From contig JASHOD010000155.1 in assembly GCA_030041295.1 (NCBI GenBank), positions 1 through 58,656 on the forward strand: a stretch of DNA of 58,656 nt, read 5' to 3'. Positions 1-8,885 of the stretch are shown piece after piece (positions within the stretch are counted from its first letter, which is position 1; each line of letters starts with the position of its first letter). The position numbers and the translations under genes were made by a program. The DNA is from Nitrososphaerales archaeon. GTDB taxonomy: Archaea > Thermoproteota > Nitrososphaeria > Nitrososphaerales > CADDZS01. Below the pieces are notes generated by a model, which saw nothing but the letters and a program-made list of their open reading frames with translations, was not told the DNA's origin and did not search any database.

Positions 1-432
1 GGCCCCGATGTTTCCTTCTTCGACCGACTTCGAACTTGCTTGATTGCACGCAAGGTAGCCGAGCGACGAATAGTTGGTTTTGGAAATCTCCCGACCGAAA
101 CTGAGATCATAAATATTCGCTCCAACTACGGCAGGCAAGTAGCCTGCCTCGTGATCTGAAGCTGCGCGTTTTTCTATCAAGTATCTTTGTATCCCTGAAC
201 TACATTGTAGTCCGAAGACATCTCCGCCTGTCAGAAAAATTGCATGTTTCTTAAAGTAAGTCTTGCCCTGTCCAATGGAGTCAGTATCAAAGGTGCCGGG
301 CCACCCGCCTCTTGCCTCTACAGCTGTGACAGCAGGTCGATCAAAAAGCAAGACTGTGCATCCGGTTCGCCTTGATTTGGATACTGCGTGGCCCACTCTG
401 ATTCCTTTAATTGCCGTAATTGTTTGATTCAT
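1..432 (-). CDS. P1-family (S58) peptidase, DmpA/L-aminopeptidase-D-esterase-like, C-terminus outside window
   Basis: The reading frame starts at the ATG complementary to 430-432 and is still open at base 1, so only about 144 N-terminal residues are seen. The visible part has the P1 peptidase pattern: a beta-strand entry IKGIRVGHAVS, then TGCTVLLF, the loop EARGGWPGTFDTD, and the block LTGGDVFGLQCSSGIQRYL, which corresponds to the family's LTGGSAFGLDAA-type segment. It is followed by YLPAVVGANIYDL. Members are Ntn-type hydrolases that self-cleave before a nucleophilic Ser or Thr and act as aminopeptidases or amidases. The nucleophile lies in the missing half, so activity cannot be judged. The upstream region (433-583) is shared with the divergent PPOX-fold gene. 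Family assignment rests on motif recognition. Confidence 0.8.
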   Translation of the reverse strand, partial: MNQTITAIKGIRVGHAVSKSRRTGCTVLLFDRPAVTAVEARGGWPGTFDTDSIGQGKTYFKKHAIFLTGGDVFGLQCSSGIQRYLIEKRAASDHEAGYLPAVVGANIYDLSFGREISKTNYSSLGYLACNQASSKSVEEGNIGA

Positions 433-583
433 TGCCCTCACGATAAACAACATCAGAAGAAATTAAAGGAAATTTAAATTGTGGCAAAACAATGGATTCT
501 GTTGTCGCCCTCACAAATTTTCACGCTAGATTTAAGAACCCGAATACTTCCGACCTAAATTTGCCCGAGTTGAAATCCTGATC

Positions 584-1036
584 ATGGTCTTTCAAATGCC
601 TCCATTGACCCAGAAAGAATTGGATGACTTTCTTGCTAAGGAGCCGATTGCTACACTTTGTACTCAAAATGAAGATGGGTCGATTCATGCAACTCCGCTT
701 TGGTTCAAATACGAAGGAGGGCAGATATCATTTGGAACACAGGAGGACCAAAAGAAGATTAAGAACATTAAGAGTAATCCGAATGTCACCGTGCTTGTGG
801 ATAATCATGACCGTGCTCCGTATAGGGGGGTCATGATATATGGCAGAGCTAATCTCGATTATGACGACGTTATCGCTAAACGGGTAGCTCTGTTTGAGAA
901 GTATCTGCCCAAGAAAAATGCAGAGGGGCTTGCTCAAGGGCTAGCAAAACTGAGGAAGCCTATCATTATCCGAGTCACTCCAAACAAGATCATATCATAT
1001 GATTATGCGAAGGACTCAACAGGGTTGTTCTCATGA
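584..1036 (+). CDS. PPOX-family (FMN/F420-binding split barrel) protein
   Basis: This 150-residue protein has the split-barrel pattern of the pyridoxamine-5'-phosphate-oxidase superfamily. It opens with an N-terminal helix (LTQKELDDFLAKEP), followed by IATLCTQNEDGSIHATPLWF (strands 1-2), a GGQISF strand, the KKIKNIKSNPNVTVLVD cofactor-binding stretch and RGVMIYGRA. Such archaeal proteins bind FMN, F420 or heme and usually reduce small substrates; the substrate cannot be read from sequence. A paralogue with the same block order lies at 31003-31515. The start could also be the ATG six codons in (MPPLTQ), because both fit the fold. A minus-strand peptidase diverges upstream and a broken metallo-hydrolase gene follows. 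Confidence 0.82.
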   Translation: MVFQMPPLTQKELDDFLAKEPIATLCTQNEDGSIHATPLWFKYEGGQISFGTQEDQKKIKNIKSNPNVTVLVDNHDRAPYRGVMIYGRANLDYDDVIAKRVALFEKYLPKKNAEGLAQGLAKLRKPIIIRVTPNKIISYDYAKDSTGLFS

Positions 1037-1155
1037 GAAATTAACTGTGAGAAGCGTGCGAATGCGTATAGTGCTGGCCAAAACTCATTTTCTCAATTCC
1101 CTTTGAAACATATGAGCGACATCTACTTGGAGTTCCGGGTGAACGTGAAACAAGA

Positions 1156-1927
1156 ATGGTAAAGATAACCCCTCGCATCCACTAGATTGACGGACTGAAA
1201 CATCCATTTGGAATAGAAATTGCGGACAATGTAGTCGAAGAAAAAGACCCTCACGATTTGACTTTAATTGATTCGGGTTTTCTCGCAGAGTTATCGAAAC
1301 TCGAGTCCCGATTGCAAGACGAAGGATATGAGATGAAAGATGTCAGAAGAATTGTATTCACTCACAGTCATATTGATCACAGTCAAGCGGGTAATAAAAT
1401 AAAGCAGAAGACAGGCGCAAAGTCCTTTTCTCATTGGATCGAGGCAGGATACTTACAAAAAGACCCTATGTACAACGGGCCGCCAAGCCCATGAGGTAAT
1501 TGAAAAAATTGCAACAAGGCTCGGGATTACGATGGAGGACATAACGAATAAATTCGGCCTACTAACAAGAGACGCCATAATTGTCGACGAAGTCCTAAAT
1601 GATGGGGACTCCGTCGGAAGTTTGAAAATCATCCATAGTCCTGGACATACCCCCGGACACATTTGTCTCTATTCAGAGGAAGACAGGGTGGTCATCGGGG
1701 GCGACTTTCTGTTCAAATCAGTTCTCGGCAACGAAGGACTGTATGTGCCTAGTTCCGAACTCTCCTTTGATCCTCTCCTTGGCGGAGTGTCGCCGAGGCG
1801 ACTTTCGAAACTGCATTTTGACAAACTGCTATTGGGCCATCAGGACGCCCCACTGTTGGACAACGCATCCGCTTCGGTTGAGCGCGCTGCGAAAGATATC
1901 ATTTCCGTTGCTAAACCACCTTCCTAA
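1156..1927 (+). pseudogene. Metallo-beta-lactamase-fold hydrolase, disrupted by a stop codon and a frameshift
   Basis: Read from ATG 1156, the frame gives MVKITPRIH, a TAG at 1183-1185, then IDGLKHPFGIEIADNV and an MBL domain with the zinc motif HSHIDH (about 1360-1380). It stops at 1492. The rest of the domain (HSPGHTPGHICLYS, then GGDFLF and LLGHQD) continues in the next frame to 1927. Dropping one C from the run near 1487-1490 joins the halves as NGPPS-HEVIEKIATRLG, a natural-looking sequence. A CAG to TAG change would explain the stop. The repaired protein would be about 257 residues, normal for glyoxalase-II/MBL-type hydrolases. Two independent lesions suggest real decay, although the frameshift alone could be a sequencing error. 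The 3' end overlaps the convergent cyclase gene by a few bases. Confidence 0.8.
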
Positions 1928-3885
1928 GATGATTTGCTAACTTTGTCCTTTGTGAACTGGGGTTGCGTCCAGATATCTTTCAGCGACCAAGGAAAAAACC
2001 TATAGTGAAAATCAGAGGCAATTTTGCCGTTTGGAAAGTTGCTTTCAACGACCTCATTGAATTCTTTTTGCAAGCCTAATGCAAGATAGATGCTCGCAAC
2101 GCAGGCGCTTTCGTACTGCGACTTGGCTTTTGTTAGAACTTTGGACGCTAAATTTAGAGCATGGTCTTTCAATCCTACTTTCGCATAGGAATAACCAAGA
2201 GCGGCATTTGCTATCGGAAAGTGGTCAATAATTTCTTTAATCTTCTTGATCGCTTCTTGGAATCTTGATTCTTCTATGTAGGTCACACCCAACCAGAAGA
2301 TAGGCGCGCGGGAACTTGGATTTAATTCAAGATAGCTCTCGAGTTCAGCTTCTGCCTTAAATGGTTCGTGATTATACAGGTGGACCATTGCGAAGGTCAC
2401 GGCAGTCGTAGGTGATAGCGGGTCTAGTTGCCTCGCTTTCTCTGCCTCAGAAACAGCTTTTGCTGAGTCGCCAAAAGTGGCCAGACTTTGCGCGTACCAG
2501 TGGTGCGCGGTAACATAATTTCGACTCAATTCAATTGCCTCGTTAAATTCACTTGACGACTCGGCCCAGTGGTCTTCGAAACAATAATGAATAGCTAAAG
2601 AGTTATGTGCCTCTGCCAAAGAATTGTCAAGTCCTATCGCTCTTTGGGCGTATTGCCGTATCCTCTCCAGAACTCCTTGTTGGAGGCTGCCATATACGCT
2701 TGAAGCGACATAGCAATCGGCTAAACCAGAATAAGCTAGAGCGAAATTCGGATCCTTTTCGATGGCCTGCTCAAGGAATGCAATAGCTTTCGATAGGCTT
2801 GCTTCTGTTCTTTCTGTCCATGCAAATCGAGCTTTCAAATATAGTGTATAAGCGTCTGAGTTCAAGGTGGCAACTCGCTTTACTTGGTCTAACTCGCCTC
2901 TAACGAGATGGACTTCTAATGACTTGGCGACCTGCTGAGCAATATTACTTTGAATCTCAAAGACATCTTGGAGTTCTTGGTCATAAATCTCCGACCAGAT
3001 ATGTTCGTCAGAGGAGACATCAAGTAGTTGGACTGTGATACGAATTCTGTTTCCAGCTTTTCTTACACTTCCCTCGATCACTGAGCCTACTTGAAGCTCG
3101 TTTCCTATGCGCGATAGTTGTTGAGGAGTTTTCTTGTATTGCATTACCGATGTGCGGGAAATCACTCTCAATCCTTTGACTCTCGAAATGGTTGAAGTTA
3201 ACTCCTCCGTCATTCCATCAGCGAAATATTCATCGCCTGGGTCAGGACTCATGTTAGAAAAAGGAAGAACTGCAATCCTCAGTTTGTCGAGTTCGAGTCT
3301 TTTTTCTTCAGAATAATGCGATTTCTCTAACCCCTTTGAAGTGTCGCCCCAGGGCATAACCATCTTGTAAGTTTCAACAGGGGAGCTCACATTCTTGAGT
3401 GATTTCATTCCAATGCTCTCTAAACGGAGTTCGAGCTTGTTTTGAACTTGATCGTAAACTTGCCGTGTGAGGCAAACACCACCAATATCGGCGAGAGCTT
3501 CTATCCTTGAAGCCACATTAACAGCGTCTCCAGAGATATCTCCATCATCAGATTCTACTACATCTCCGATGTGTAAACCAATACGAAGGTGAATTCTCTC
3601 TTCCTCGGGTAATACGATATTGAACTCTTTCACTGCTCTTTGAATGTCATAAGCACACCTTGCGGCATCAAGTGCACTTTGAAATTCAACGAGAAATGAA
3701 TCTCCGATGGTTTTGATCTCCCTGCCGTTGTTCCTGTTGAAAATAGGTCGCAGTAGTTTTCTCTGATGACTTAGAAGTGCAAGGGAGAAATTTTCGTTCT
3801 TCTGTCCAAGAGCAGTGTAAGCCACTAAGTCTGTGAACATGATCGCGGCAAGCCGTACGATCTTGTTCTGCCTCTTCCTGACCAT
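1924..3885 (-). CDS. Class III adenylate/guanylate cyclase fused to FlgO/TolB-like and TPR domains
   Basis: The N-terminal 180 residues form a class III nucleotide cyclase domain. Visible catalytic elements are FTDLVAYT (metal Asp), IKTIGDSFLVEF (base-contact Lys plus second metal Asp) and SGDAVNVASRIEAL (Asn and Arg of the transition-state site), so the domain looks active. A second domain begins at RIAVLPFSNMSPDPGDEYFA and runs through VIEGSVRKAGNRIRITVQL; this is the FlgO/TolB-N type module often fused to such cyclases. The remaining ~300 residues are TPR-like repeats (ALAYSGLADCYVA, AEAHNSLAIHY, PTTAVTFAMVHLY). No transmembrane segment is seen, so it is probably cytosolic. This architecture is common in Proteobacteria and unusual in archaea, where class IV CyaB is usual, so horizontal gain is likely. 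ATG 3885 was preferred to TTG 3906. Confidence 0.85.
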   Translation of the reverse strand: MVRKRQNKIVRLAAIMFTDLVAYTALGQKNENFSLALLSHQRKLLRPIFNRNNGREIKTIGDSFLVEFQSALDAARCAYDIQRAVKEFNIVLPEEERIHLRIGLHIGDVVESDDGDISGDAVNVASRIEALADIGGVCLTRQVYDQVQNKLELRLESIGMKSLKNVSSPVETYKMVMPWGDTSKGLEKSHYSEEKRLELDKLRIAVLPFSNMSPDPGDEYFADGMTEELTSTISRVKGLRVISRTSVMQYKKTPQQLSRIGNELQVGSVIEGSVRKAGNRIRITVQLLDVSSDEHIWSEIYDQELQDVFEIQSNIAQQVAKSLEVHLVRGELDQVKRVATLNSDAYTLYLKARFAWTERTEASLSKAIAFLEQAIEKDPNFALAYSGLADCYVASSVYGSLQQGVLERIRQYAQRAIGLDNSLAEAHNSLAIHYCFEDHWAESSSEFNEAIELSRNYVTAHHWYAQSLATFGDSAKAVSEAEKARQLDPLSPTTAVTFAMVHLYNHEPFKAEAELESYLELNPSSRAPIFWLGVTYIEESRFQEAIKKIKEIIDHFPIANAALGYSYAKVGLKDHALNLASKVLTKAKSQYESACVASIYLALGLQKEFNEVVESNFPNGKIASDFHYRFFPWSLKDIWTQPQFTKDKVSKSS

Positions 3886-4248
3886 TGAAGATTCGAGTTG
3901 AAGCAACCACAGGAATTGGAGTTAAACTTTTGCAAAGAATTTGGTAGCTGTTCTCCGAATTCTTTCTGTTGACCCGCGCTCGCATCTCATATCGTGATTG
4001 AGATCCCTCGTGACATACGGCGTAGACGCAATGTGCACCATACTCCTCAGGGAAGACTATTCCAGTCTCCCAAAAGAGATTCTCGCCTTGCTAATTTCTA
4101 CTATCGTCAAGGTCACAATTGCATCTCTAACCTTAAAGCGCCTGATTGAATAGGAATTGATCTCTACCTTAGTTAACAACGAAGATCTTAGGGAAAGCAT
4201 TAGGCGAGATCATCCTTTTTCTAACAACATCAAGAGATCTAAGGAAAT
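3886..4248. other. Intergenic, no gene recognised
   Basis: This gap lies between the divergent cyclase and DMT-transporter genes. I found no tRNA, no hairpin plus T-run and no convincing small ORF. It presumably holds the two divergent promoters, but no single TATA box stands out. One minus-strand reading frame that crosses into the cyclase gene is a shadow. Confidence 0.5.
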
Positions 4249-5166
4249 TTGCAAAAGACCGATAATCAGCAGTTTACAAACAGGGCTCTTGTGAAATGGT
4301 TTCTGCCCTATGTACTGATCGCTTCTTTACAGTACGATTTGACAAAGAATGGATTACAGTACTCCTCGCCGTTTGTCTTGATGGCTTTCAGATACTTGTC
4401 GGTCGGGATCATCTTTTATTTCGTGGGAGGAAGAAAGGTTCCGATCGATAGAGACACTCTTTTGGTTGCGGTATTTGCTTCGACTAGTACCGTCCTCTGG
4501 GCCTTCGGGCTCAAGATTGTGTCGCCAGGGGACTCGGCCGTTTTGAGTTACACTATGCCGCTATTCTCCATTCCAATAGCATTTATTGTCATAAAGGAAA
4601 GAGTTCTCGTCAGAGAACTCGTTGGAGCTCTCGTTGGTTTTAGCGGCGTTATCCTTTACTCTATATCGTTATCGCATGGTTCCCTACTCATCGGCGCACT
4701 ATTCACTGTACTTAACGCGGTTTTCTGGGCGGCATACAGTGCCTACTACAGGAAATTGAAAACACGAGAGCCCATTCCAATGCTGACGACACAATTTCTA
4801 GTAGGTTCTATACCTATGATTATTGGTTCATTCCTTCTTCCACAATTGCGGGTTACTACGAATTTCGCAATTGACGTCGTTTATGTTATAGTCTTCACTG
4901 GTGTCATCCAGTATTATCTTTGGAACGGGCTATTGCGACGTGGGAGAGTGGGGAGGATCACAACGATGGCTTTCGCTGTACCTGCTATGAGTATCTTAAT
5001 TGATTCGATTCAAACCTCAACATTTCCAACGACCTTTGAGGTACTGGGTGCAATTGTAATGTTCCTTGGAATATTCATATCCAGCTGGTACAAAGGAGCT
5101 CCAGAGAAATCAGTAGCACTCACGCAAAAGGAGAAAGATCCTCAAGGGAAAGGGTTGTTAGATTGA
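4249..5166 (+). CDS. DMT-superfamily (EamA) transporter
   Basis: A 305-residue polytopic membrane protein with about ten hydrophobic segments arranged as two EamA repeats. The first runs from WFLPYVLIASLQYDLTKNG to VGFSGVILYSIS and the second from GSLLIGALFTVLNAVFWAAY to GAIVMFLGIFISSW. Conserved EamA features include FRYLSVGI in the first repeat and SYTMPLFSIPIAFIVIKERV, the family's typical P-LF-I-ERV signature. Relatives export amino acids, nucleobases or drugs; the substrate is not predictable. The TTG at 4249 gives a short polar lead; an internal GTG (VKWFLPY) is an alternative start. The gene is convergent with the MFS exporter. Confidence 0.85.
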   Translation: MQKTDNQQFTNRALVKWFLPYVLIASLQYDLTKNGLQYSSPFVLMAFRYLSVGIIFYFVGGRKVPIDRDTLLVAVFASTSTVLWAFGLKIVSPGDSAVLSYTMPLFSIPIAFIVIKERVLVRELVGALVGFSGVILYSISLSHGSLLIGALFTVLNAVFWAAYSAYYRKLKTREPIPMLTTQFLVGSIPMIIGSFLLPQLRVTTNFAIDVVYVIVFTGVIQYYLWNGLLRRGRVGRITTMAFAVPAMSILIDSIQTSTFPTTFEVLGAIVMFLGIFISSWYKGAPEKSVALTQKEKDPQGKGLLD

Positions 5167-5213
5167 CTCTTCTGAGAATGAATGAATGAAAGTTCCTTAG
5201 AAGATTTTTGAGA

Positions 5214-6737
5214 TCATTCTACCAAGACAGGCTGACTCGTCCTGCCCTTTGGTTGATTTCGAGTTCCAAACCAAGCAGGAATGGCCGCTAGCAAACTCAA
5301 CGATGCGAGGACTAGAAATATTCTGAACATCGCATCGTGAAATAGAAGTAAATTCACCGATCCTGATTCAACAGGCAAGCCTGCAAACAATTGATCGAGT
5401 ACACTCAAAGGCATGCTTCGTGCCATAATGGCGAATGCTAATCCTATGCTGACAAGGAAGCCGCTATTCAAAACAGTTGAAGATACTCCTGAGGCTATCC
5501 CCCTTCTGTTGATCGGAACGGCATTCATAATTGAGGCGATGTTTGGGGCAATGAACATACCGCCCCCTGCCCCGACGAAAATCATTGGAATTACAAAAGC
5601 GTTGTACGAGACATGAAGCGGCAGAAAAGCGAAAATCAAGAACGCAATTCCGGATATTACCAATCCCACGGTTGCAAATTTTCGTGATCCGTACTTATCT
5701 GAAAGGTAACCGCTCAAAGGACCAAGTGAAACAAAGGCAAGTGAGAAGGGAATAATCTTGATTCCAGCCGTCAGTGCATTTTCAAGAAGGGCCCCCTGAA
5801 AATAAAATACAAAGACAATGGAAGCCGATCCCCTAGCAAGGGCTGCCAAAAGATTACTTAGAATTCCCGCAGAAAATTGTTTGGATTTGAACAGAGACAA
5901 ATCCATCATGGGCTGATTAATTCTTCTTTCGATCGGGATAAAGATTGCAATCATCACAATACCAACTGCCATGATAACGATATAGATTCCGAGCCAACCC
6001 GATATAGCCCCAAAAGTCAATCCTAGTAGAAACAATGTCAAGCCAATTCCGTAAAGACCCATCCCAAATGCGTCGGGTTTTTCACCTTTCAAGGGGGAAC
6101 TGACATCTTTCAGCCTGGTATAGGCCCAAAATGTTGCGAAAGCTCCTATTGGAATATTTATCCAGAAAATCGAACGCCAGCCGAGAGTCTCAGTAAGAAC
6201 TCCTCCTAGCACTAGACCTGCAACTGAACCACTAATCCCTCCGATTTGATTTATTCCCAATGCTCTGCCACGTTCGCTTTGTGGAAAGACATCAGTAATT
6301 ATCGCCGTTCCGTTAGCGAAAATCAAAGCGCTCCCAACTCCTTGAATCAATCTGAAGACAATCAAGAGGTAGCCATCCACTGAAATGCTGCACAAACCAG
6401 AACCAACTGTGAATACGGCGAATCCGATGTTGTACAGTCTGACGCGCCCGTGGATATCTGAGAGTCTGCCTATTGTCAAAAGAATCGTAGCCAGCATGAG
6501 CGAGTATCCCATGACGACCCAGATTCCGTCTGCCGTTGTTGTATTCGGAAGGTCTCGAATTATCGTAGGAAGAGAAATTAGTACAATGTTCGAGTCGAGA
6601 AGCGCCATGAAACTCGCAATTGTAGTATTGACAAGGACGATGTACTTGTACTCCAAAGAAAGACCGTATCCGGATTTATGAAAGAAAAAAGGCGACACTC
6701 TTTCTTTTAAGGAGAAACATGTCAGCTTGCTTCGCAT
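5214..6737 (-). CDS. MFS exporter, DHA2 (EmrB/QacA-like) family
   Basis: A 507-residue membrane protein whose length and hydrophobic pattern fit the 14-helix DHA2 drug:H+ antiporters. The first helix carries ASFMALLDSNIVLISLPTI, matching the family's LD.TIV.VALP.I motif D1. The loop 2-3 motif A appears as GRLSDIHGRVRLYNIG, and motif C as GGISGSVAGLVLGGVL. The second half repeats a motif A-like sequence, GPLSGYLSDKYGSRKFATVG. Function is probably proton-driven export of amphipathic compounds or metabolites. The N-terminal ~28 residues precede the first helix, so a later TTG start is possible. A 52-bp gap separates it from the divergent oxidoreductase gene, and shared control is possible. Confidence 0.88.
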   Translation of the reverse strand: MRSKLTCFSLKERVSPFFFHKSGYGLSLEYKYIVLVNTTIASFMALLDSNIVLISLPTIIRDLPNTTTADGIWVVMGYSLMLATILLTIGRLSDIHGRVRLYNIGFAVFTVGSGLCSISVDGYLLIVFRLIQGVGSALIFANGTAIITDVFPQSERGRALGINQIGGISGSVAGLVLGGVLTETLGWRSIFWINIPIGAFATFWAYTRLKDVSSPLKGEKPDAFGMGLYGIGLTLFLLGLTFGAISGWLGIYIVIMAVGIVMIAIFIPIERRINQPMMDLSLFKSKQFSAGILSNLLAALARGSASIVFVFYFQGALLENALTAGIKIIPFSLAFVSLGPLSGYLSDKYGSRKFATVGLVISGIAFLIFAFLPLHVSYNAFVIPMIFVGAGGGMFIAPNIASIMNAVPINRRGIASGVSSTVLNSGFLVSIGLAFAIMARSMPLSVLDQLFAGLPVESGSVNLLLFHDAMFRIFLVLASLSLLAAIPAWFGTRNQPKGRTSQPVLVE

Positions 6738-6789
6738 ACCATTTAAAACGCGCGCCGAGTCATATTGAAACTGGAAGTTTTCGAACTAA

Positions 6790-7812
6790 ATGCAGAAGAT
6801 CAAAGCTATCAGCTACGGAGTCGGTGTCATCGGCTCGATGGTTGCCAAGACAGTTATTGAGAAAAAGAAAGATTGGCTGCAAATTGTAGGCGCTTTGGAT
6901 ATAGATCCGAGCAAAATTGGGAAGGATCTCGGAAAGGTCGTTGGACTAGACACAAATCATAACGTTTCAATTCAAAATGATCCAGAAAAAGTAGTCAAGG
7001 AAACCAACGCGGATATCGTAATTCATACGACTTCCAGTTATCTAGAAAGAGTGGCACCTGAGCTAAAGCGGCTGGCTGGCTGCGGGGTCGATATTATCTC
7101 TTCCTGTGAAGAGCTTTCCTACCCATACGCAACCAACAGAAAGATCGCGGAAGAAGTAGACAACGTGGCAAAAGAAAATGGGGTGACAATATTGGGGACC
7201 GGGATCAACCCCGGATTCCTGATGGACGTGCTTCCGACTATTCTCACGACGCCTTGTATTGAAATCACAAACGTAAAAGTTGGGAGACAGATGAACGCCG
7301 CGAATAGAAGGATACCATTTCAAAAAAAGATAGGTGCCGGTCTAAGTCCCGACGAGTTCCGATCCGCGATTCGAAACAAAACAATCTCCGGGCATGTGGG
7401 TCTCTTCCAATCGATATCGATGCTGGCCGACTCGCTAGGTTGGGAGTTGGACAAAATAGAAATTCTGGAGCCGGAACCCGTAGTTCTTGAAGAAAAGGTA
7501 GGTAGTAGTTGGATAACAGTCGAACGAGGCAAGGTCGCAGGTTCGAAGCAATTCGCATACGGGATAATAAACGGAAAGAGAAAAATTGAGTATGAATTTA
7601 GAGCTTACATCGGCGCAGGAGAGGAATTCGATCTAGTAGACATCGAAGGAACCCCTAGAGTCCATTTCAAATCTACGCCGTGCATAAATGGAGATTCCGG
7701 AACGATAGCAATGCTCATCAACAATATCCCCAAAGTTATCGAGGCTAGGCCGGGACTGTTGACAATGAGGGATCTGACGCTTCCGTCAGCTGCTCATATT
7801 CAAATTAGTTAG
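6790..7812 (+). CDS. NAD(P)-dependent oxidoreductase, 2,4-diaminopentanoate dehydrogenase/DapB-like
   Basis: The protein starts with a Rossmann fold (AISYGVGVIGSMVAKTVIE), followed by VGALDIDPSKIGKDLG and ADIVIHTTSSYLERVAPEL. The next section reads VDIISSCEELSYPY and ILGTGINPGFLMDVLP. This order and these blocks are typical of the dihydrodipicolinate-reductase-like family that includes 2,4-diaminopentanoate dehydrogenase of ornithine fermentation. Archaeal members are usually uncharacterised, so the substrate is open. Full length (340 aa) is normal. An AT-rich TATA-like CATTTAAAACG at about 6738-6748 precedes the ATG at 6790. The 3' end overlaps the convergent nucleotidyltransferase gene by 4 bp. 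Confidence 0.8.
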   Translation: MQKIKAISYGVGVIGSMVAKTVIEKKKDWLQIVGALDIDPSKIGKDLGKVVGLDTNHNVSIQNDPEKVVKETNADIVIHTTSSYLERVAPELKRLAGCGVDIISSCEELSYPYATNRKIAEEVDNVAKENGVTILGTGINPGFLMDVLPTILTTPCIEITNVKVGRQMNAANRRIPFQKKIGAGLSPDEFRSAIRNKTISGHVGLFQSISMLADSLGWELDKIEILEPEPVVLEEKVGSSWITVERGKVAGSKQFAYGIINGKRKIEYEFRAYIGAGEEFDLVDIEGTPRVHFKSTPCINGDSGTIAMLINNIPKVIEARPGLLTMRDLTLPSAAHIQIS

Positions 7813-8654
7813 CTAGAAGGATTGGAACCATTTCCAATACCGCTGCTACTTCCCCGAGGTTGCTCAGCACCTGCAATTCGCTGGTCTTGCGGCCTAGAAT
7901 CGACAACTTCTCGATCCGCTTCTGGGAGCTCATACCATTTTACTTTCTCTCCAACGCGAGCGCGCATCTTCCATCTGAATGACTTTGGTTCCGAGTCGAG
8001 CGTCTTCCAAAGAGCGTCGATCTTTGACTTTACGAGTTGCTGACTCTCCTGCGTCGGAATATACCGCGGCAACGCGGATGAAATGCGCTCTAAGTTCAAA
8101 GTAATCGTCCTCCAAAGGCCCCAGTCTTCTGCGCAGAGTTGTGCAATATACTTCTCGTTAATTACATCTGACTTGTCCGTAGTTCCCAGAGTGTGATCCG
8201 TCAACATTGCGATGACATCGCGATATTCTCTCTCTGTGATCTCGTACACCTGAAGTTTTGTAAGCAAGAGATCGGCAAGCGGAAGCGTGAGACTATCGAG
8301 TTTCAATCGGTTTGTAAAGTCAAGCTTGTGGCACATTTCGAATTCATTAAGAAAGATATCGACGCGTCTTTCGTTGTCGATGTCGTTGAAAATAAGGCGC
8401 CTGAACCCCTGCATGGTATTGAAAGTGGTTCTAGGCGTGTATCCCATGTCGACAAAGAAATTCTGTATCTCCTTGCGTTCCTTGCGCGTGCCGACGAAAT
8501 CAATGTCCACGTACTTTCGCTTCAGGTTATCCTTCATGGAGCTCGGGCATCGCAATCTAAACGCAATGCCTCCAAGGAGCCTGAGCGTCATCTTTCGTTT
8601 ATTAGCTTCCTGAACAAGTTTCTCGGCTTCTTGGACTGGGTCTTTTTCTGGCAA
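7809..8654 (-). CDS. Nucleotidyltransferase-fold protein (AbiEii/MNT-like)
   Basis: The 281-residue product has a nucleotidyltransferase core. LRLLGGIAFRLRC (the G-G loop) is followed by KRKYVDIDFVGTRKE, whose DID is the metal-binding pair. RRVDIFLNEFEM then supplies the third acidic residue, and the helix LPLADLLLTKLQVYEITEREYRDV follows. That ending resembles the AbiEii/DUF1814-type group, in which the TKL..-.-RD..D segment is conserved. Family members include toxins of AbiEii-AbiEi pairs and antibiotic nucleotidyltransferases. No antitoxin-like partner is adjacent, so a toxin role is not supported. The residues after 215 are charged, ending in a Gly/Ser/Asn-rich tail. The TTG at 8654 is the only usable start after an upstream in-frame stop. 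Confidence 0.7.
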   Translation of the reverse strand: MPEKDPVQEAEKLVQEANKRKMTLRLLGGIAFRLRCPSSMKDNLKRKYVDIDFVGTRKERKEIQNFFVDMGYTPRTTFNTMQGFRRLIFNDIDNERRVDIFLNEFEMCHKLDFTNRLKLDSLTLPLADLLLTKLQVYEITEREYRDVIAMLTDHTLGTTDKSDVINEKYIAQLCAEDWGLWRTITLNLERISSALPRYIPTQESQQLVKSKIDALWKTLDSEPKSFRWKMRARVGEKVKWYELPEADREVVDSRPQDQRIAGAEQPRGSSSGIGNGSNPSS

Positions 8655-8885
8655 TTTGTAAATATCTTCGTTGTTGGAATTGTGTACTTTCAGATTCCTT
8701 GTGTTCTTCTAGGTACTATTGAGACGATCTTCCTTATGAACATGCGCTTAATGATTTTACTGATGTATAGGCTTTCTGGGTCGAAGAAGCAATCGTCTGA
8801 AGTGCCCATTTTCAACGGCCTCAATTATCAATTACTATAAAACAATTTGAACTATTTGCTGTATCTTCCTGAAATCAAGAAGAAT

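Noticed and set aside
1183..1185. TAG as a pyrrolysine codon in the MBL gene
   Set aside because: A second lesion (frameshift) exists in the same gene, other genes here use TAG as a normal stop, and no Pyl machinery is visible.
8193..8840. 215-codon plus-strand open frame
   Set aside because: It lies antisense to the nucleotidyltransferase gene, whose catalytic motifs are intact; the plus-strand product shows no recognisable domain and is a shadow.
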